DNA of 43,041 nt from contig CAIODU010000339.1 of assembly GCA_903857165.1 (NCBI GenBank), positions 1 through 43,041 of the forward strand, written 5' to 3'. The position numbers and the translations under genes are program-made. Positions 41,323 through 43,041 of this stretch are shown here, one piece after another; the stretch's first letter is position 1; every line of letters starts with the position of its first letter. Origin of the DNA: an uncultured Methylococcaceae bacterium (lineage in GTDB: Bacteria; Pseudomonadota; Gammaproteobacteria; Methylococcales; Methylococcaceae). The notes beneath the pieces were generated by a model. The model did no database searches. It was not told the DNA's origin and was given only the letters and a program-made list of their open reading frames with translations.

Positions 41323-42687
41323 TCAAAACGTCGGTGCCCGCTTGCCCATCATGCCTTTTGCGCCGCGCATCATGGAAGCCATGCTGCCACCCTTCTTGAA
41401 CTTCTTCATCATCTTCTGCATCTGCTCGAATTGCTTGAGCATCTTGTTGATGTTCGGCACATCCGTGCCCGAACCCTTGGCAATGCGGTTCTTGCGCGAG
41501 CCATTGAGGATTTCAGGGCTGGAACGCTCTTTCTTGGTCATCGAGTCGATCATGGAGAGTTGTTGGAACAACTCCTTCTCGTTGATCTTGTCCTTGACGT
41601 GCTGCGGCATGGTGGCCGCGCCGGGCAGTTTGTCCAGCATGGCCATCACGCCGCCCATGCCCTTCAACTGGGTGAGTTGGTCGCGATAGTCCTCCAAGTT
41701 GAAGCTCTTGCCTTTGTGGATCTTTTCCGCCAGTTTCTCGGCCTTGTCCTTGTCCATTTTGCGCTCCACGTCCTCAATCAGGGAGAGCATGTCGCCCATG
41801 CCTAGGATTCTGGAGGCCAGGCGGTCAGGATGGAACAACTCCAAGGCGGCGGTCTTTTCGCCAACGCCTAAGAACTTGATGGGCTTGCCGGTGATGTGGC
41901 GGATCGACAGCGCCGCGCCGCCCCGCGCATCGCCGTCGGTCTTGGTCAGGATGATGCCGGTCAAGGGCAGTGCGTCATGGAAAGCTTTGGCAGTGTTGGC
42001 GGCATCTTGGCCGGTCATGCTATCGACCACGAACAAGGTTTCGATGGGCTTGATTGCGGCATGGATTTCCTTGATTTCCGCCATCATTTGCCCGTCTATG
42101 TGGAGACGGCCTGCGGTATCGACGAGGACCACGTCGAAATATTTCTTGCGGGCGTAGGTAATCGCGTTTTTGGCGATGTCCACGGGTTTTTGCGAAATGT
42201 CGCTGGGGAAAAACTCTGCTTTCACTTCAGCAGCCAAGGTTTTCAACTGCTCGATGGCGGCCGGGCGGTAAACGTCGGCGGACACCACCAACACGGATTT
42301 GCGCTCGGTCTCCTTCAACCAGCGCGCCAACTTGGCAACCGTTGTGGTCTTGCCCGCGCCTTGCAGGCCGGCCATGAGGATGACCGCCGGCGGCTGGCAG
42401 GCCAGGCTGAGCTTCACATGGGCGCTGCCCATGACGGCTTTCAACTCTTCATGGACGATCTTCACCATCGACTGCCCAGGGTTGAGGCTTTTCCCCACCT
42501 CATGGCCGAGCGCGCGTGCCTTCACCTGCTCGATGAAGTCCTTCACCACGGGCAATGCCACATCGGCCTCCAGCAGCGCCCCCCTCACCTCGCGCAGGGT
42601 GTCTTGAATGTTGCTTTCGGTCAGGCGGCCTTGGCCGCGAATTTTCTTGAGCGATGCGTCAAATCGTTGGGTTAGGTTGTCGAACAT
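41323..42687 (-). CDS. ffh: Signal recognition particle protein Ffh
   Basis: LQGAGKTTTVAKLARWL, DTAGRLHID, TKTDGDARGGAAL and a methionine-rich C-terminus. Confidence 0.98.
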   Translation of the reverse strand: MFDNLTQRFDASLKKIRGQGRLTESNIQDTLREVRGALLEADVALPVVKDFIEQVKARALGHEVGKSLNPGQSMVKIVHEELKAVMGSAHVKLSLACQPPAVILMAGLQGAGKTTTVAKLARWLKETERKSVLVVSADVYRPAAIEQLKTLAAEVKAEFFPSDISQKPVDIAKNAITYARKKYFDVVLVDTAGRLHIDGQMMAEIKEIHAAIKPIETLFVVDSMTGQDAANTAKAFHDALPLTGIILTKTDGDARGGAALSIRHITGKPIKFLGVGEKTAALELFHPDRLASRILGMGDMLSLIEDVERKMDKDKAEKLAEKIHKGKSFNLEDYRDQLTQLKGMGGVMAMLDKLPGAATMPQHVKDKINEKELFQQLSMIDSMTKKERSSPEILNGSRKNRIAKGSGTDVPNINKMLKQFEQMQKMMKKFKKGGSMASMMRGAKGMMGKRAPTF

Positions 42688-42981
42688 GTGAATACTACCT
42701 TATTTAAGCTGGGCAACGGGGGGTTGTCGGTTCCGGTGGGCGATGCTGCGGGTTTTGCGCTGGGCAGTCGGAATCCAAATGCCAATTTTACCGCGATGGG
42801 CAGCAGAAATACGTTTTTTTCTGAAAATTGATAGATGCCAAGCCCCCAAACAGGAAGAAGCGGTTTCACGCAACGACGCAACGGGGCAATGCCGGCCAAG
42901 TGTAAAATTTCCTGACACCCTCCGCCCGGCCGGTTCATTCGTGTTTTTTTTAACCACTGAGGTTACGCACCATTATGTGCA

Positions 42982-43041
42982 GGAGCGCCAAAGCTTGCTT
43001 TGGCACTTGGATTGGGGTTGGAGCGCCAAAGCTTGCTTTGG
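42982..43041. repeat. Two direct copies of GGAGCGCCAAAGCTTGCTTTGG at the window edge
   Basis: 42982-43003 and 43020-43041; related to the arms at 37308-37399. Confidence 0.85.

Noticed and set aside
42672-42938. Minus-strand ORFs upstream of ffh
   Set aside because: Overlap the ffh start and lack recognisable domains or RBS.

Overview
The window looks like a chromosomal segment of a gammaproteobacterium. The P460 cytochrome and SBP56 genes are compatible with a methanotroph/methylotroph, but that is inference. The housekeeping backbone is rpoZ-spoT-ridA-recG, a DUF423 gene, a PAP2 phosphatase, an MJ1255-type glycosyltransferase, dgkA, uvrA, htpG, secA, argJ and ffh. Between argJ and about 35.5 kb is a nested defence locus: hsdM - GIY-YIG nuclease - hsdS - small ORF - darT - darG - hsdR - YgjP-like metallopeptidase. 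This locus is densely seeded with palindromic repeats. Two unrelated repeat families sit in frame inside hsdM (93 bp) and hsdR (108 bp). Between hsdM and hsdS, a GIY-YIG nuclease gene is bracketed by copies of a ~142-bp terminal-inverted-repeat element, and that block is flanked by a 39-bp near-perfect duplication of the hsdM 3' end / hsdS start. To the right is a TetR - DUF4242 - SBP56 (methanethiol-oxidase-like) locus with two matching candidate operators. Next is a ~2.9-kb segment (beta-helix protein, cytochrome P460, truncated M48 peptidase tail) framed by two oppositely oriented ~125-bp MITE-like elements. A Fic-like protein that seems to lack its catalytic core lies at 13.8-14.6 kb. All family assignments are by eye from the translated sequence; no searches were run.
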